From contig NC_018178.1 of the NCBI RefSeq assembly GCF_000279145.1, positions 2,747,800-2,811,799 on the forward strand: a stretch of DNA of 64,000 nt, read 5' to 3'. A program made the translations under genes and the position numbers. Shown one piece after another: positions 40,543 to 50,935 of this stretch. This stretch comes from Melioribacter roseus P3M-2 (lineage in GTDB: Bacteria > Bacteroidota > Ignavibacteria > Ignavibacteriales > Melioribacteraceae). The notes below the pieces were generated by a model. It worked only from the letters and a program-made list of their open reading frames with translations, was not told where the DNA came from and ran no database searches. Positions within the stretch are counted from its first letter, which is position 1. Every line of letters starts with the position of its first letter.

Positions 40543-42141
40543 TTAAAACCCGCTTAATGTGGTCGAAACGTTAGAATGAATAAAATTAACCAGAGTATTT
40601 ACGGATGTATTCATAATGTCGAGCATTGCCGAAGGATAAACTCCCAGGAAAATAATTATCAAAGAAAGAGGCACGAACATAATGTATTCGCGTTTATCCA
40701 GATCGGGCAGCGAAGCCCATTTTTCGTTCAACGGTCCCAGGAAAATTCTTTGCAATGTCCAGAGCATATAACCGGCGCCGAGCAGAATTCCGAGCGTGGA
40801 AATAATCGTAAGTATTCGAATTAAATCGACGCTGAAAGCGCCTACGAATACAAGCGCCTCGGAAATAAATCCGCTCAATCCGGGCAGTCCGATTGCGGCA
40901 AAGAACGCCACTGTCACAAATCCGGAATAGACCGGCATTTGAGCGGCAAGTCCGCCGAAATCGTAAATGCCGCGTGTGTGAGCTCTGTCGTATACAACGC
41001 CTACAATCAAGAAGAGCATTGCCGTAATTGTACCGTGATTGAACATCTGTAGAATAGCGCCGTTAATTCCTGTCGAAGTCAACGATGCCATTCCGAGCAA
41101 TACATAACCCATGTGAGAAATCGAAGAATAAGCTATTAACTTTTTGAAGTCCTTTTGCGCCAATGCAACGAGAGCTCCGTAAATAATATTTATCATTCCG
41201 AAGAGGGCAATATACCAGATCAAATCTTTAGTTATTTCCGGAAAGATCGGGTAGCTGATTCTCAAAATACCGTATGTGCCCATCTTCAAGAGAACGCCGG
41301 CAAGGATAACCGAAATAGGCGTAGGCGCTTCTACGTGAGCGTCGGGCAGCCACGTGTGGAAGGGGAACATCGGTATTTTTATCGCAAAACCGACAAACAA
41401 CGCCAGATAAGCTATGAATCTCAGATTATGCGGATTGAAAGGAGAGAGAATGCCGTCCGGCGTAAAATTGCTTTGATTCATCAATGCCAGCAAGTTGAAA
41501 GTGAAAACTTTCGATCCGTCAGCCAATGTTTCGGTTGCGCTGAAATAGAGACCTATCATAACAAGGAGCATGAAGACGCTGCCGAACAATGTATAGATAA
41601 AGAACTTAATAGCCGCATATTCTTTTCGGGGACCGCCCCAGATGCCGATCAAAAAGTACATCGGTAAAAGCATCAATTCCCAGAAAATGTAGAATAAAAA
41701 GAAATCGAGCGCGACAAAAACACCCATCATACCGGTGTCGAGCAGTAAAAAGAGCGCGAAATAACCTTTGACCGATTTTTCGATGTTCCAGGAAGAAATT
41801 GTAGCGATAAATGAAATGATCGCGGTCAAAAGAACCATCGGCATACTAATTCCGTCGATGCCGAGGAAATAGTCGATTTTAACGGTTCCGAGCCATGAAA
41901 TTCCTGTTATTTCAATCCATCTGAATTTTTCTATGAATTGGAAAGATTTCTCTTCGAACACTCCCGCTGCCGAATAATTGTAATTGCTCAGGAGAATAAT
42001 TGCCAGCACAACCTGCAGAGCGGTTATTGCCAAAGTCGTATAGCGAATGGAATTTTGTTTATCCTTTGGCAAAAAGAGTATTATTATCATCCCGGCAATC
42101 GGGAGAAATGTTATTAATGAAAGTATCGGAAATCCCACCAT
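40543..42141 (-). CDS. nuoM: NADH-quinone oxidoreductase subunit M
   Basis: Antiporter-like complex I subunit, 532 residues, 14 helices. Typical segments: FFLFYIFWELMLLPMYFLIGIWGG with the conserved Glu, KFFIYTLFGSVFML, FPFHTWLPDAHVEAPTPISVILAGVLLKMG and KKLIAYSSISHMGYVLLG. It forms one of the proton channels. It lies between nuoL and nuoN. Confidence 0.96.
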   Translation of the reverse strand: MVGFPILSLITFLPIAGMIIILFLPKDKQNSIRYTTLAITALQVVLAIILLSNYNYSAAGVFEEKSFQFIEKFRWIEITGISWLGTVKIDYFLGIDGISMPMVLLTAIISFIATISSWNIEKSVKGYFALFLLLDTGMMGVFVALDFFLFYIFWELMLLPMYFLIGIWGGPRKEYAAIKFFIYTLFGSVFMLLVMIGLYFSATETLADGSKVFTFNLLALMNQSNFTPDGILSPFNPHNLRFIAYLALFVGFAIKIPMFPFHTWLPDAHVEAPTPISVILAGVLLKMGTYGILRISYPIFPEITKDLIWYIALFGMINIIYGALVALAQKDFKKLIAYSSISHMGYVLLGMASLTSTGINGAILQMFNHGTITAMLFLIVGVVYDRAHTRGIYDFGGLAAQMPVYSGFVTVAFFAAIGLPGLSGFISEALVFVGAFSVDLIRILTIISTLGILLGAGYMLWTLQRIFLGPLNEKWASLPDLDKREYIMFVPLSLIIIFLGVYPSAMLDIMNTSVNTLVNFIHSNVSTTLSGF

Positions 42142-42181
42142 ATCTAATAACCTGTTTTTTAATTTTTAATTAATCAGTAAT

Positions 42182-44275
42182 CTAAAACGGTTTAAAGAAA
42201 AACAATAAAATTATTACCGAGAATACCACCAGTACAACATAAGTCTGAACTTTGCCTGTCTGAAGTTTCTTGAAAGTCAATCCGAGGAAACCGCTGAAGA
42301 AAGCGGAAAAATTTACCAACCCGTCTACGACGTATGTATCGAAAAGTCCGCTTAGTTTTGATACGAAACGGGTAACATAAGCCGAACCGTTTACAATTCC
42401 GTCGACTATATTATTGTCGAACCAGGCGAGCGCTTTGCTGAAATTCAATGTTTGACCGATAAACGTGGCTTCGTAGAGTTCGTCGATATACCATTTGTTT
42501 AGCGAAAAATTGTAAACCGGTTTTATTTTCTCGGTCAACTTGTCAACGTCAATCTTACGCCATTGATAGAAAACAAAAGCAATAAGAATTCCCAATCCGC
42601 CGAGCAACAACGACATTATCATTGCGGGATAATGAGCCCAGTGCATTGTCTCCGTATATAATTCCGAATTAACGATTTCGGAATGACCGTGAGCCTCGGT
42701 TTCCGCGGGAATCATAAAATCAAAACGGGTTGTATGCGGCGTTACCTGTTCCGGAGTTTTCACCCAGTTTCCCAAGAACCATCCGGCATCCGGAGCAAAA
42801 GGATTGGGCGTATAGAAAATGAAAATGGACAGAACGGCTAGAACTACGAGCGGCGCTGCCATTACGAAAGGAGATTCGTGCGCGTGATCGTATTTATGCC
42901 TGTCGCGCGGCTCGCCGTGAAAAGTTAAGATTACCAGTCTGAACATATAGAATGCCGTTAAAGCCGCTACTGTAAACCCGAAGAAAGGAATTAACCAGTG
43001 ACCTGTCAATTTGCCGAATACGAGCGTACCGGCAAGAATTCCGTCTTTGCTTAAAAATCCCGATGTTAAAGGCACTCCCGAAATTGCAAGCGTGGAGATT
43101 AAAAACGTAATGTAAGTAATCGGCATTTTTTTACGGAGTCCGCCCATATGGCGAATATCCTGCTCGTGATGCATGGCGTGAATAACGGAGCCTGAACCGA
43201 GGAACAAACATGCCTTGAAAAACGCATGAGTAACGAGATGGAAAAAGGCGAATGCATAAGCGCCAACGCCGAGCGACATTATCATATAGCCGAGCTGAGA
43301 AATCGTCGAATAAGCCAGAACTTTTTTAATGTCGTTTTGAGTTATTGCAATTGTGGCTGCTATAAAGGCTGTAAACGCGCCGATTACTGCAATTACAAGC
43401 ATTGCGTCGGCGGTTAACATCACAAATATCCTGGTAACGAGATAAACGCCCGCTGCAACCATCGTAGCGGCATGTATCAACGCGCTCACGGGTGTAGGGC
43501 CCTCCATTGCGTCGGGAAGCCACACATGCAGAGGGAACTGAGCGGATTTGCCGACTGCGCCCATAAACACTAAGATTCCAGCGGCTGTAAGCCAAGCTTC
43601 GCTGCCGAAGGGCAAAATGCCCGAAGAAATTTGTGAAAAGATCGAGTCGAACGAGAACGTTTTATAATTGAAAAAGAGTATCAAAATTCCAAGGAACATA
43701 CCGATATCGCCGACGCGATTGACGATAAAAGCCTTTTTGGAAGCGTCGGCCGCCGATTTCTTTTCGAACCAGAACCCGATTAACAAATAAGACGACAGAC
43801 CGACAAGTTCCCAGAAGATGTACATCATCAGAATATTGTCCGTAAGCACTATGCCGAGCATAGAGAAAGTAAAAATTCCGAGATAAGCAAAGTAGCGCGT
43901 GTATCTCTTGTCGCCGCGCATATATTCGATTGAATAAAGATGCACCAGGGAACTGATAAGATTGACCACGAACAACATTATTACGGTAAGATTGTCGATC
44001 TTAATTCCGAGTTCGATGTTCACATTGCCCGAAAGGGGAGCGGCTCCGAACGTTATCCATGTGAATTTCGAAATGATATCCGAATCTATAAAATAAGCCA
44101 ACTTACCGTACATTACGATTATCGATAATAACAACGCTCCGAAGAGAATGCCAACTTCGAAAAGATAAAGTTTGGGAATCTTTTTACCGAAAAAGATAAG
44201 GGTTGTAAAACCGAGCAACGGCAAAAAGAGTATAATTACCGATAGATTTACTAATAAAGATTCTGTCATAATCAT
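42182..44275 (-). CDS. nuoL: NADH-quinone oxidoreductase subunit L
   Basis: The distal antiporter-like complex I subunit, 697 residues. Blocks: VHLYSIEYMRGDKRYTRYFAYLGIFTFSMLGIVL, MYIFWELVGLSSYLLIGFW, FPLHVWLPDAMEGPTPVSALIHAATMVAAGVYL and KKVLAYSTISQLGYMIMSLG. The C-terminal region after about residue 480 holds the long lateral helix. The start overlaps the nuoK stop (ATGA). Confidence 0.96.
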   Translation of the reverse strand: MIMTESLLVNLSVIILFLPLLGFTTLIFFGKKIPKLYLFEVGILFGALLLSIIVMYGKLAYFIDSDIISKFTWITFGAAPLSGNVNIELGIKIDNLTVIMLFVVNLISSLVHLYSIEYMRGDKRYTRYFAYLGIFTFSMLGIVLTDNILMMYIFWELVGLSSYLLIGFWFEKKSAADASKKAFIVNRVGDIGMFLGILILFFNYKTFSFDSIFSQISSGILPFGSEAWLTAAGILVFMGAVGKSAQFPLHVWLPDAMEGPTPVSALIHAATMVAAGVYLVTRIFVMLTADAMLVIAVIGAFTAFIAATIAITQNDIKKVLAYSTISQLGYMIMSLGVGAYAFAFFHLVTHAFFKACLFLGSGSVIHAMHHEQDIRHMGGLRKKMPITYITFLISTLAISGVPLTSGFLSKDGILAGTLVFGKLTGHWLIPFFGFTVAALTAFYMFRLVILTFHGEPRDRHKYDHAHESPFVMAAPLVVLAVLSIFIFYTPNPFAPDAGWFLGNWVKTPEQVTPHTTRFDFMIPAETEAHGHSEIVNSELYTETMHWAHYPAMIMSLLLGGLGILIAFVFYQWRKIDVDKLTEKIKPVYNFSLNKWYIDELYEATFIGQTLNFSKALAWFDNNIVDGIVNGSAYVTRFVSKLSGLFDTYVVDGLVNFSAFFSGFLGLTFKKLQTGKVQTYVVLVVFSVIILLFFFKPF

Positions 44276-44580
44276 TCTTTTAATTTGTCGATTTCGTCTA
44301 CGTTTACATTTGAAAATGTTTTATAGATATTCAAAACAATAGCCAGAGCGATTGCAGCTTCGGCCGCTGCCAGTATAATTATAAAGAGAGCGATTACCTG
44401 TCCGCTCAATCCGAAATTTCCGTAACGGGCAAAAGCCACAAAGTTTATATTGGCGGCGTTAAGTATCAATTCAATACCCATTAAAACCATGACGGCATTC
44501 TTACGCGTGACGATGCCGTAAATACCGAGCGTGAATAAAATTGCGCTTACTACCAAAAAATGTGTTAAACCTACGTGCAT
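44272..44580 (-). CDS. nuoK: NADH-quinone oxidoreductase subunit K
   Basis: Small complex I subunit of about 102 residues with three helices: LTHFLVVSAILFTLGIYGIVTRKNAVMVLMGIELILNAANINFVAF contains the conserved membrane Glu pair, and AAAEAAIALAIVLNIYK follows. The ATG at 44580 is preferred over an in-frame TTG four codons upstream. Confidence 0.94.
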   Translation of the reverse strand: MHVGLTHFLVVSAILFTLGIYGIVTRKNAVMVLMGIELILNAANINFVAFARYGNFGLSGQVIALFIIILAAAEAAIALAIVLNIYKTFSNVNVDEIDKLKE

Positions 44581-44595
44581 ATAATTTACCAAATA

Positions 44596-45105
44596 TTAAT
44601 TGTTTTCTTCCGATTCTTCTCTGCGAGCTATCGAAGCCGCGCCGATAAGGGCTACAAGCAGAAGTATAGCCAGCAATTCGAATATCAATACGTAATTTGT
44701 AATCAGAATTTTGCCCAGACCGAAAATTGTTGTCGAAGGAATTTGAGCGTCGTAAGTTTTCCAGTCCGTCCAAGTCATAACAGCCCAGAGAATTCCCAAC
44801 AAAACTCCGCTGCTTATTGCAGCCGGCAAAAGGTGAACCGCGCCGGTTCTGATATCGACGCTTGTTATTTTATTCGTTAGCATTACGCCGAAGAGCAACA
44901 GAATTAAAATTCCGCCGACGTAGACCATTATTTGCACAACCGCCAGAAAGTCGGCGCCGAGAAGGACATAAATTCCCGATATGCCGAATAAAGTTAATAA
45001 CAGGCTGTAAGCCGAGTAGACAATATTCCGCGTCGTAACGACAATGAAAGCCGAAGCGACGGTAATAATGGCGAACAAGTAAAATATAATGTCGAAATAA
45101 CTCAT
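44596..45105 (-). CDS. nuoJ: NADH-quinone oxidoreductase subunit J
   Basis: Five-helix complex I subunit of 169 residues: FAIITVASAFIVVTTRNIVYSAYSLLLTLFGISGIYVLLGADFLAVVQIMVYVGGILILLLFGVML includes the pi-bulge helix that gates proton movement. The C-terminus is charged (RREESEENN). It begins one base after nuoI ends. Confidence 0.94.
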   Translation of the reverse strand: MSYFDIIFYLFAIITVASAFIVVTTRNIVYSAYSLLLTLFGISGIYVLLGADFLAVVQIMVYVGGILILLLFGVMLTNKITSVDIRTGAVHLLPAAISSGVLLGILWAVMTWTDWKTYDAQIPSTTIFGLGKILITNYVLIFELLAILLLVALIGAASIARREESEENN

Positions 45106-45106
45106 A

Positions 45107-45655
45107 TCAACTCGGATTTTTGTCTTCTTTTTGTTTTGCTGCAGCGGCTTTCTGGGCTTCTTTTTCAGCCTGAAACTTTTCGAAATTAGCTTTCTTTTCT
45201 GCAGCTTCTTCTTCAGTTAAGTTCGAAAAATGATAAACCAAATTGCGTCTGTCGTATTCCGAAAATTCATATACGTCCGTCATATAAATACATTCCGTGG
45301 GGCAGGGAAAAACGCACAACTGACAGTAACAACATTTTGCAAAGTCGATGTCGAACTGCGTAACCCACAATGCTTTTTTCTTCCCGTTGGAAGTCGTCCC
45401 CAGATCTTCGCCCGGAACGGCTTTTACGGTCTCGATCGTAATACAACTCACGGGACAAGCTCTAGAACATTGGTCGCATCCGATACAGTCGTCAATATTT
45501 ACATAAAGTCGGTTTCTTACTCGTTCGGGAAGAGGAACTTTTACGTCCGGATATTGGATTGTAACGGCGGGCGTGAAAAGATGTTTTAAAGTAATTTTCA
45601 TTCCCACCAGCACGGTATAAAGCGCTTGCCATGTATTTTTCAAATATTCTTTCAT
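45107..45655 (-). CDS. nuoI: NADH-quinone oxidoreductase subunit I
   Basis: Iron-sulfur subunit of 182 residues linking the peripheral arm to the quinone site. Two [4Fe-4S] motifs: CIGCDQCSRACPVSCI and CCYCQLCVFPCPTECI. It has a Lys/Glu/Ala-rich C-terminal tail (EKFQAEKEAQKAAAAKQKED) longer than in many homologues. Confidence 0.96.
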   Translation of the reverse strand: MKEYLKNTWQALYTVLVGMKITLKHLFTPAVTIQYPDVKVPLPERVRNRLYVNIDDCIGCDQCSRACPVSCITIETVKAVPGEDLGTTSNGKKKALWVTQFDIDFAKCCYCQLCVFPCPTECIYMTDVYEFSEYDRRNLVYHFSNLTEEEAAEKKANFEKFQAEKEAQKAAAAKQKEDKNPS

Positions 45656-45671
45656 TACCCGATCGCTTTGT

Positions 45672-46739
45672 TTATAGTAATGTGACTATTCCTACAATTA
45701 TTAAATTTGCCACGGCATAAGGTATAAGATATTTCCAGCATACGGTCATCAATTGGTCGACGCGCAAACGAGGCAGCGTCCACCTCAACCACATCTGAAC
45801 GAACACAAAGAATAAAGTTTTTGACACGAACCAGAATAATTGTTCAAACGGAACGAGCCATTCGGCTCCCAGCGTGTTGCCCAGGTATCCGAAAGGCGAT
45901 TGATATCCGCCTAAAAACAGGATGGATACGATAGCCGAAACGGCGAACATATTGGCGTATTCCGAAAGCATAAACATACCCCATTTCATGCCTGAATATT
46001 CCGTGAAATATCCCGCAACCAGTTCCGATTCGGCTTCGGGAATGTCGAAAGGAGTACGATTGACTTCAGCCAATGTGCTGATAAACATAATTATAAACGC
46101 CACAAACATGAAAGGAATCAAAATAAACTTAGTTATGCCGAATTCCGGTCCTCCGAAAAGATTCCAATTCCAGAAATAAGCGGTTTGCTGTTGACTAATT
46201 TTATCGAGGCTGAGAGTTCCCGTATACATAACCATCGTAAGTACGACTAAAGCCGTCGGAATTTCATAACTTACTATCTGTGCTGCAGAACGCATCGCTC
46301 CGAGCAATGAATATTTATTGTTGGAAGACCATCCCGCCATTAAAATTCCCGCTACAACGAGCGAGGATATAGCGATTATATAAAATAAGCCTACTTCGAT
46401 TTCGCTTCCTATGATTGCGCTTGAAAAGGGGATAGCGGCAAAAGCGGCAAAAGAACCTGCAAAGACGAGCACCGGCGCTATATTGAACAATTTCCTATCG
46501 GCTTCTGCTGCAATTGTGTCTTCTTTTTGAATCATCTTGAGCATGTCGGCAATCGTCTGAAGCCACCCGTGCCAGCCGGTACGCATCGGTCCCAATCTGT
46601 CTTGCATATGCGCCGATACTTTACGCTCGAGCCAGATAGCAAATAATGCATAGAGCAGAATGATGGTTAAGGGTACAAGTGCGACAATCAATGTCGATAT
46701 AATGGCATTTCCGGTTAAATTGTAGAGCGCTTGATACAT
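45672..46739 (-). CDS. nuoH: NADH-quinone oxidoreductase subunit H
   Basis: Membrane subunit of 355 residues that builds the quinone chamber with NuoB/D. Signatures: LERKVSAHMQDRLGPMRTGWHGWLQTIADMLKMIQKEDTI, ISSLVVAGILMAGWSSNNKYSLLGAMRSAAQIVSYEIP and TLAEVNRTPFDIPEAESELVAGYFTEYSGMKW. Its ATG overlaps the nuoD stop by one base (TAATG). Confidence 0.96.
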   Translation of the reverse strand: MYQALYNLTGNAIISTLIVALVPLTIILLYALFAIWLERKVSAHMQDRLGPMRTGWHGWLQTIADMLKMIQKEDTIAAEADRKLFNIAPVLVFAGSFAAFAAIPFSSAIIGSEIEVGLFYIIAISSLVVAGILMAGWSSNNKYSLLGAMRSAAQIVSYEIPTALVVLTMVMYTGTLSLDKISQQQTAYFWNWNLFGGPEFGITKFILIPFMFVAFIIMFISTLAEVNRTPFDIPEAESELVAGYFTEYSGMKWGMFMLSEYANMFAVSAIVSILFLGGYQSPFGYLGNTLGAEWLVPFEQLFWFVSKTLFFVFVQMWLRWTLPRLRVDQLMTVCWKYLIPYAVANLIIVGIVTLL

Positions 46740-47854
46740 TATCTGTCCACCTCGCCTAATACTATATCAATACTGCCTAAAATTGCGATAACATCCGCAA
46801 CCAGATGTCCTTTGCAGAGTTCGCCGAGCACTTCCAGATTGACGAAGGAAGGAGCTCTAACTTTGACTCTGAACGGATTTGTAGAGCCGTCGCTTATAAT
46901 GAAATAGCCGAGTTCGCCTCTCGGATTTTCTACTCGCTGATAAACCGTTCCGACCGGAGGCTTGATTCTGCGCGGGATAGCCGATTGAACGTCGCCTTCG
47001 GGGATTTTGTCGATTGCCTGCTCGATAATTCGGAGACTCTGTTCCATTTCGAGCACGCGCACATAGTATCTGTCCCAGCAGTCGCCCACAGTCCCCATCA
47101 GTCCCTGCCCGACGGGAACGTCGAATTCGAATCTGTCGTAGATCGAATACGGTTCGTCCTTGCGTAAATCGAACGCAAGTCCGCTTCCTCTGAGACTAGG
47201 ACCTGTAACGCCGTAATTTATAGCGGTATCGAGAGGCAGCACGCCGATGTTGGCTGTCCTTTCGATAAAAATTTTATTGTACGAGAGTAAATCGTTGAGC
47301 TCTTTTATTGTCGGTCTGAATTCTTTTATAAATTCTTTTGTAAGCCGCACAAAGTCGGGATGGATATCGTGCGAGAGACCGCCTACCCACATATAATTAT
47401 AGAGTAGTCGCGCGCCGCATGTCATTTCGAAAAGGCTTAGAATTTTTTCGCGGTCGCGGAAACAGTAGAGAAAGGGTGTAAAAGCTCCGATATCGAGTCC
47501 GAATGTTCCGATAGCAACCAGGTGCGAAGCAATTCTTTGGAGTTCGCCCATAATGACGCGAATATATTCAACTCTTTCGGGCACTTCGATACCGAGTAAT
47601 TTTTCGACTGCAATCACATAACCGAAATTATTGTACATCGAAGCAAGATAGTCCATGCGGTCGGTATACGGAATTACCTGAGGATAAGTCATTGCTTCGG
47701 CGTGTTTTTCGAAGCATCTGTGCAGGTAACCGATATGCGGTTTTACGTCAACGATTAGTTCGCCTTCGAGTTCGAGTTCGAGTCTGAGCACACCGTGAGT
47801 GGAAGGGTGCTGCGGACCCATATTCAATATCATGGTTTCGGTTTTCAGAGCCAT
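46739..47854 (-). CDS. nuoD: NADH-quinone oxidoreductase subunit D
   Basis: The 49-kDa-type subunit, 371 residues, forming the quinone site. Signatures: [22 protein letters not shown] (the conserved His loop), [35 protein letters not shown], and [26 protein letters not shown]. It is separate from nuoC here, unlike the E. coli fusion. Confidence 0.97.
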   Translation of the reverse strand: MALKTETMILNMGPQHPSTHGVLRLELELEGELIVDVKPHIGYLHRCFEKHAEAMTYPQVIPYTDRMDYLASMYNNFGYVIAVEKLLGIEVPERVEYIRVIMGELQRIASHLVAIGTFGLDIGAFTPFLYCFRDREKILSLFEMTCGARLLYNYMWVGGLSHDIHPDFVRLTKEFIKEFRPTIKELNDLLSYNKIFIERTANIGVLPLDTAINYGVTGPSLRGSGLAFDLRKDEPYSIYDRFEFDVPVGQGLMGTVGDCWDRYYVRVLEMEQSLRIIEQAIDKIPEGDVQSAIPRRIKPPVGTVYQRVENPRGELGYFIISDGSTNPFRVKVRAPSFVNLEVLGELCKGHLVADVIAILGSIDIVLGEVDR

Positions 47855-47872
47855 ATTCTGTCAGTTTTATTG

Positions 47873-48403
47873 TTAATAAGGAACTTTCATTCCTTGATAA
47901 AATTCAGGATTCTTATAGTCTTTTCTTAGGGGATAACCGGCGTCCCAGTCGTAAGGCATCAGAATTCTGCGCAGATCCGGATGATTATTAAAGATTATCC
48001 CTAACATATCGTAAGCTTCCCGTTCGTGCCAATTAGCGGTTTTCCAAACGGATTCAACTGATTCGACCCGGGGTTCTTCCCGAGGTGTTGATGTTTTGAG
48101 TGTGATTTTGTGTTTGTGTTCAATTGAATAGAGATGGTAATAAACGCTTAAAGTGCCGCCTTTAATTATTTCGCCGCCGTCTTCGTCTTTAACTTTTTCG
48201 CCGTTTGCGTCGTCTACTCCGGATAAGTTCATTAAACTGTCGAACTTTAGTTCTTCATTATCTCTCAGGAAAAGGCAAACTTTATCGACTGAAGACGGGG
48301 TAACGGAGATAATCGGCTCGGTCGGTTGCTCCTTCTCGATACCGAGTATATCGTCGCCGAACTGATTCTTTAAGACATCGAAAATTTCTTCCGGATTTTT
48401 CAT
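47873..48403 (-). CDS. nuoC: NADH-quinone oxidoreductase subunit C
   Basis: The 30-kDa-type subunit, 176 residues. Signature [48 protein letters not shown] is complete. It overlaps the nuoB stop region (ATGA at 48400-48403). Confidence 0.96.
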   Translation of the reverse strand: MKNPEEIFDVLKNQFGDDILGIEKEQPTEPIISVTPSSVDKVCLFLRDNEELKFDSLMNLSGVDDANGEKVKDEDGGEIIKGGTLSVYYHLYSIEHKHKITLKTSTPREEPRVESVESVWKTANWHEREAYDMLGIIFNNHPDLRRILMPYDWDAGYPLRKDYKNPEFYQGMKVPY

Positions 48404-48891
48404 GCTCGCTTCTTGGTTAATGATTCGTGTCTGATTTTTTCCTGTAATTTAAGCAAACCTTCCAGCAGCGCTTCAGGACGGGGAGGGCATCCCGGCACAT
48501 AAACGTCGACGGGAATTACGCGGTCGACTCCTTTCAAAACGTGATAACCGTGATCCCAGTACGGTCCGCCGCAGTTGGCGCAGCTTCCCATCGAAATAAT
48601 ATATTTCGGTTCGGGCATTTGCTCGTAAAGGCGTTTGATGCGAGTAGCCATTTTGAGCGTAACGGTGCCGGAGATAATAATAGCGTCTGCCTGACGGGGA
48701 GTGTTTCTTGGAATAACGCCGAAACGGTCGAAATCGTAGTGGGACGCGGAAGTAGCCATCATTTCAATTGCGCAACAGGCAAGACCGAAGCCCAATTGCC
48801 AGATAGAAGACAGACGCGCCCAGTTGAATAAATCTTCTACTTTTGTTATTACAATATTTCCGTCAGAAAATTCTTTATCTAATATACCCAT
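48400..48891 (-). CDS. nuoB: NADH-quinone oxidoreductase subunit B
   Basis: The PSST subunit, 163 residues, carrying cluster N2. Ligand motifs [28 protein letters not shown] and [16 protein letters not shown] are all present. Start ATG 48891 is two bases after the nuoA stop. Confidence 0.97.
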   Translation of the reverse strand: MGILDKEFSDGNIVITKVEDLFNWARLSSIWQLGFGLACCAIEMMATSASHYDFDRFGVIPRNTPRQADAIIISGTVTLKMATRIKRLYEQMPEPKYIISMGSCANCGGPYWDHGYHVLKGVDRVIPVDVYVPGCPPRPEALLEGLLKLQEKIRHESLTKKRA

Positions 48892-48893
48892 GG

Positions 48894-49304
48894 TCAGTCG
48901 TTCTTATTTTTCAGGATTTCGTTGAGTCTAGGCGGTTTGGGTTTGGGACGAGCCCATTCGAGGTCGCCTTTGCGCCATTCGTAAGCCATACCTAGAACGA
49001 GCAGCAACAAAAATATAATTCCTACAAGGAAACCGTAGAAGCCCAGATCCTTGTAAACCAGCGCCCAGGGAAAGAGTAAAACAACTTCGACGTCGAATAT
49101 TAGAAATATAAGAGCTACGACGTAAAAGCGGATATTAAATTTAACCCATGGCGAGCCTTCAGGATTTTCACCGCATTCGTAGATTTTCAATTTCTCGAAA
49201 GTCGGTCGGTTAGGCCTGACGATTTTTGCCACAAACAATGTTATTATTACAAAGATTGCGGCAAATAAAATAAATATGAGAATTTTTCCGAATTCAGTAA
49301 GCAT
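48894..49304 (-). CDS. nuoA: NADH-quinone oxidoreductase subunit A
   Basis: First gene of the nuo operon, 136 residues with three helices. The conserved loop [44 protein letters not shown] is intact. The 172 bases to the divergent transhydrogenase gene must hold promoters for both operons; a weak CTTG-N20-TATTTTG candidate can be read on the minus strand. Confidence 0.95.
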   Translation of the reverse strand: MLTEFGKILIFILFAAIFVIITLFVAKIVRPNRPTFEKLKIYECGENPEGSPWVKFNIRFYVVALIFLIFDVEVVLLFPWALVYKDLGFYGFLVGIIFLLLLVLGMAYEWRKGDLEWARPKPKPPRLNEILKNKND

Positions 49305-49476
49305 TAGTCTTCAAAAAATTTGTGAGCAAAATAATACTTCGATGTATGATTGTCAAGAAATCGGATATCAAATTCTTCTATCTCATTTAATTTTTTTTCA
49401 ATTGCAATTTTGATTTGTCTTCTATCGAGTAATTATTAAATTAGTTATGCTAATAAAAATAAACAGGAGAGATAAA

Positions 49477-50622
49477 GTGGTAATAGCTGTTCCAAAAGAG
49501 ATAATGGCGGGCGAGAACAGAGTGGCGCTAATTCCCGATGTAGCTTCCCGGCTTATTAAAAAAGGATTCAAAGTGATCGTCGAGAGCGGAGCGGGAATGC
49601 GAGCAGGCTTTCCGGACGAAAAGTATAAAGAAGCCGGAGCCGGACTGATCGACAATCTCGAGTCACTCTATTCTCAGGCGGATATAGTAGTTAAAGTTCA
49701 ACGGCCCGTCGAGCATCCCGAAAAGGGAAAACACGAACTCGAATTAATGAAAAAGGGAACCCTCTTAATTTCGTTTTTCTATTCGCTCCATTTTCCCGAA
49801 GTAGCAAAAAAAGCGGCAGAACTCGGAATTAACGTAATATCGATGGACGCCATACCGAGGACTACATTGGCTCAGCGTATGGACGCTCTCAGTTCGCAGG
49901 CAAACATCGCCGGCTATAAAAGCGTTATACTGGCTGCAAATCATCTGCATAAAATATTCCCGATGATGATGACTGCCGCAGGAACGATATCGCCTGCCAA
50001 AGTAGTTATAATGGGAGCCGGTGTGGCGGGACTATCCGCGCTCGGAACCGCAAAACGCCTGGGCGCCGTCGTAGAAGTATCCGACGTACGACCTCAGGTT
50101 AAAGAAGAAGTTCAGAGTTTAGGCGGCAAATTTATCGAAGTCCCGACAGACGAATCGATGCAGGACTCCGGCGGATATGCCAAAGAACAATCGGAAGAAT
50201 TTCTCAGAAAGCAAAAAGAATTGATCTTCAAACATATAACCGAGGCGGACATAGTTATTACAACCGCTCTCATACCGGGTAAAAAAGCTCCGACTTTAGT
50301 GACGGAAGAGATGGTTAAAAATATGCGCCCCGGTTCCGTGGTTCTCGATATGGCAGTCGAATTCGGAGGCAATTGCGAAATAAGCGAAAAAGGAAAAACC
50401 GTTGTCAAGTACGACGTGACGATTATCGGGGAATCGAATTTGCCGAGCCTGGTGCCGTATCACGCCAGCGAAATGTATTCAAAGAATCTGTTGAATCTGA
50501 TCGATTATACGAGCAAGGAAGGGCAATTCAATCATAATATGGAAGACGAAATAATTGGCGGCGCGACTATCGTTAAGGACGGTCAGGTTGTGCACGAAAG
50601 AACAAAGGCATTAATTCAATAA
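49477..50622 (+). CDS. pntAA: proton-translocating NAD(P) transhydrogenase subunit alpha part 1
   Basis: About 381 residues; the NAD(H)-binding domain I of transhydrogenase. VIAVPKEIMAGENRVALIPDVASRLIKKGF, QANIAGYKSVILAANHL, VVIMGAGVAGLSALGTAKRLGAVVEVSDVRPQVKEEVQSLGGKF and PGKKAPTLVTEEMVKNMRPGSVVLDMAVE are typical. The GTG at 49477 follows AGGAGA at good spacing; the longer in-frame ATG at 49447 lacks such a site. It works with pntAB and pntB to reduce NADP+ from NADH using proton motive force. Confidence 0.95.
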   Translation: MVIAVPKEIMAGENRVALIPDVASRLIKKGFKVIVESGAGMRAGFPDEKYKEAGAGLIDNLESLYSQADIVVKVQRPVEHPEKGKHELELMKKGTLLISFFYSLHFPEVAKKAAELGINVISMDAIPRTTLAQRMDALSSQANIAGYKSVILAANHLHKIFPMMMTAAGTISPAKVVIMGAGVAGLSALGTAKRLGAVVEVSDVRPQVKEEVQSLGGKFIEVPTDESMQDSGGYAKEQSEEFLRKQKELIFKHITEADIVITTALIPGKKAPTLVTEEMVKNMRPGSVVLDMAVEFGGNCEISEKGKTVVKYDVTIIGESNLPSLVPYHASEMYSKNLLNLIDYTSKEGQFNHNMEDEIIGGATIVKDGQVVHERTKALIQ

Positions 50623-50642
50623 TTAAATAAGAGGTTACAATA

Positions 50643-50927
50643 ATGGAAAGTTTAGGTTTATTAATGCTGATTTATGTTTTTGTATTGGCGATATTCGTCG
50701 GCTTCGAATTGATTACAAAAGTTCCGCCGACGCTTCACACGCCGTTGATGTCCGGCTCGAATGCTATATCGGGTATTACGATCGTAGGCGCCATTTTAAG
50801 CGCGGGACTCGAAGAATTTACAATCAGCACAATTCTGGGTATGGCGGCAATGATATTTGCTACCATCAACGTTGTCGGCGGATTTCTGGTGACCGACAGA
50901 ATGTTAAAAATGTTCAAAAAAAAGTGA
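50643..50927 (+). CDS. pntAB: NAD(P) transhydrogenase subunit alpha part 2
   Basis: A 94-residue membrane protein (three helices) corresponding to the C-terminal membrane part of PntA: LMLIYVFVLAIFVGFELITKVPPTLHTPLMSGSNAISGITIVGA and VVGGFLVTDRMLKMFKKK. It sits between the two large subunits, as in split-type transhydrogenases. GAGG precedes the ATG. Confidence 0.94.
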   Translation: MESLGLLMLIYVFVLAIFVGFELITKVPPTLHTPLMSGSNAISGITIVGAILSAGLEEFTISTILGMAAMIFATINVVGGFLVTDRMLKMFKKK

Positions 50928-50935
50928 GCTGAAAA